Origin: Methanobacteriota archaeon
GTDB lineage: Archaea > Halobacteriota > Methanosarcinia > Methanosarcinales > Methanosarcinaceae
Direction: 5' to 3'
Assembly: GCA_030837265.1 (NCBI GenBank)
Contig: JAUPKV010000330.1
Span: 1-5,832, forward strand
DNA: 5,832 bases
Positions 5,752 to 5,832 of this stretch are shown one piece after another. Position numbers and translations under genes: made by a program. Each line of letters begins with the position of its first letter. Position 1 is the stretch's first letter. The notes beneath the pieces are model-generated. The model saw nothing but the letters and a program-made list of their open reading frames with translations. It did not search any database and had not been told where the DNA came from.

Positions 5752-5832
5752 CTACAAACTTATAAATGTACTTCTGGATGCTTATACATTTGTAGGGAGA
5801 GGCGGTGTTTTCGCCAATGCCCAGACAGGAAA
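5752..5832 (-). promoter_or_regulatory. Recombinase upstream region with TATA-like repeats and inverted repeat
   Basis: I see no gene in these 81 bases. On the minus strand TTTATAAG (5759-5766) and TGTATAAG (5781-5788) are two archaeal TATA-like elements 22 bp apart, about two helical turns. They are framed by a perfect 7 bp inverted repeat CTACAAA (5752-5758) and TTTGTAG (5789-5795). A short GGCG/CGCC stem follows at 5801-5815. This could be the recombinase promoter with an autoregulatory or recombination protein-binding site. No tRNA gene is present that would mark the attachment site. Confidence 0.4.

Noticed and set aside
5796..5832. tRNA fragment or other RNA gene at the right edge
   Set aside because: Only a 4 bp GGCG/CGCC stem is visible and no T-arm or CCA-end pattern is present.
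1..5832. CRISPR array or insertion sequence
   Set aside because: There are no regularly spaced repeats and no transposase gene or terminal inverted repeat pair; the only recombinase is the tyrosine type.

Overview
This window looks like part of an integrated mobile element (provirus, integrative plasmid or similar) in a methanogenic archaeon, most likely of the Methanosarcina group. The evidence is an archaeal-type PrimPol next to a DUF927 ATPase, an AbrB-fold protein, a tyrosine recombinase with a long helical tail, a winged-helix protein of a style I associate from memory with Methanosarcinales, archaeal TATA-like promoter elements, and Shine-Dalgarno sites of the AGGAGG/GGAGGTG type. No database search was possible, so the host assignment is an inference.

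Layout. Positions 3047 down to 1 on the minus strand hold one compact operon: an AbrB-type protein, two small proteins I do not recognise, a primase/polymerase, and a DUF927 helicase-like ATPase cut off by the window edge. Most junctions are 2 to 16 nt gaps or an 8 nt overlap, and each start has a plausible ribosome binding site. Positions 3048-3186 form a 139 bp divergent intergenic region with nested palindromes and two copies of TTATACACC. Positions 3187-4371 on the plus strand encode a 394-residue protein with an N-terminal winged helix and an unknown remainder. It converges on a 449-residue tyrosine recombinase at 5751-4402 on the minus strand, with only 30 nt between the stops. The last 81 bases hold the recombinase promoter region, with TATA-like repeats and an inverted repeat, and no recognisable gene. 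There is no gene-free stretch over 300 bases.

How it may work together. The PrimPol would make primers or new DNA and the DUF927 ATPase would act with it as a helicase or initiator-type motor, giving a self-contained replication module. The AbrB-fold protein and the winged-helix protein flank the shared control region and are the obvious candidates for a regulatory switch. The recombinase would integrate or excise the element. The two small proteins and most of the winged-helix protein are the parts without a known role.
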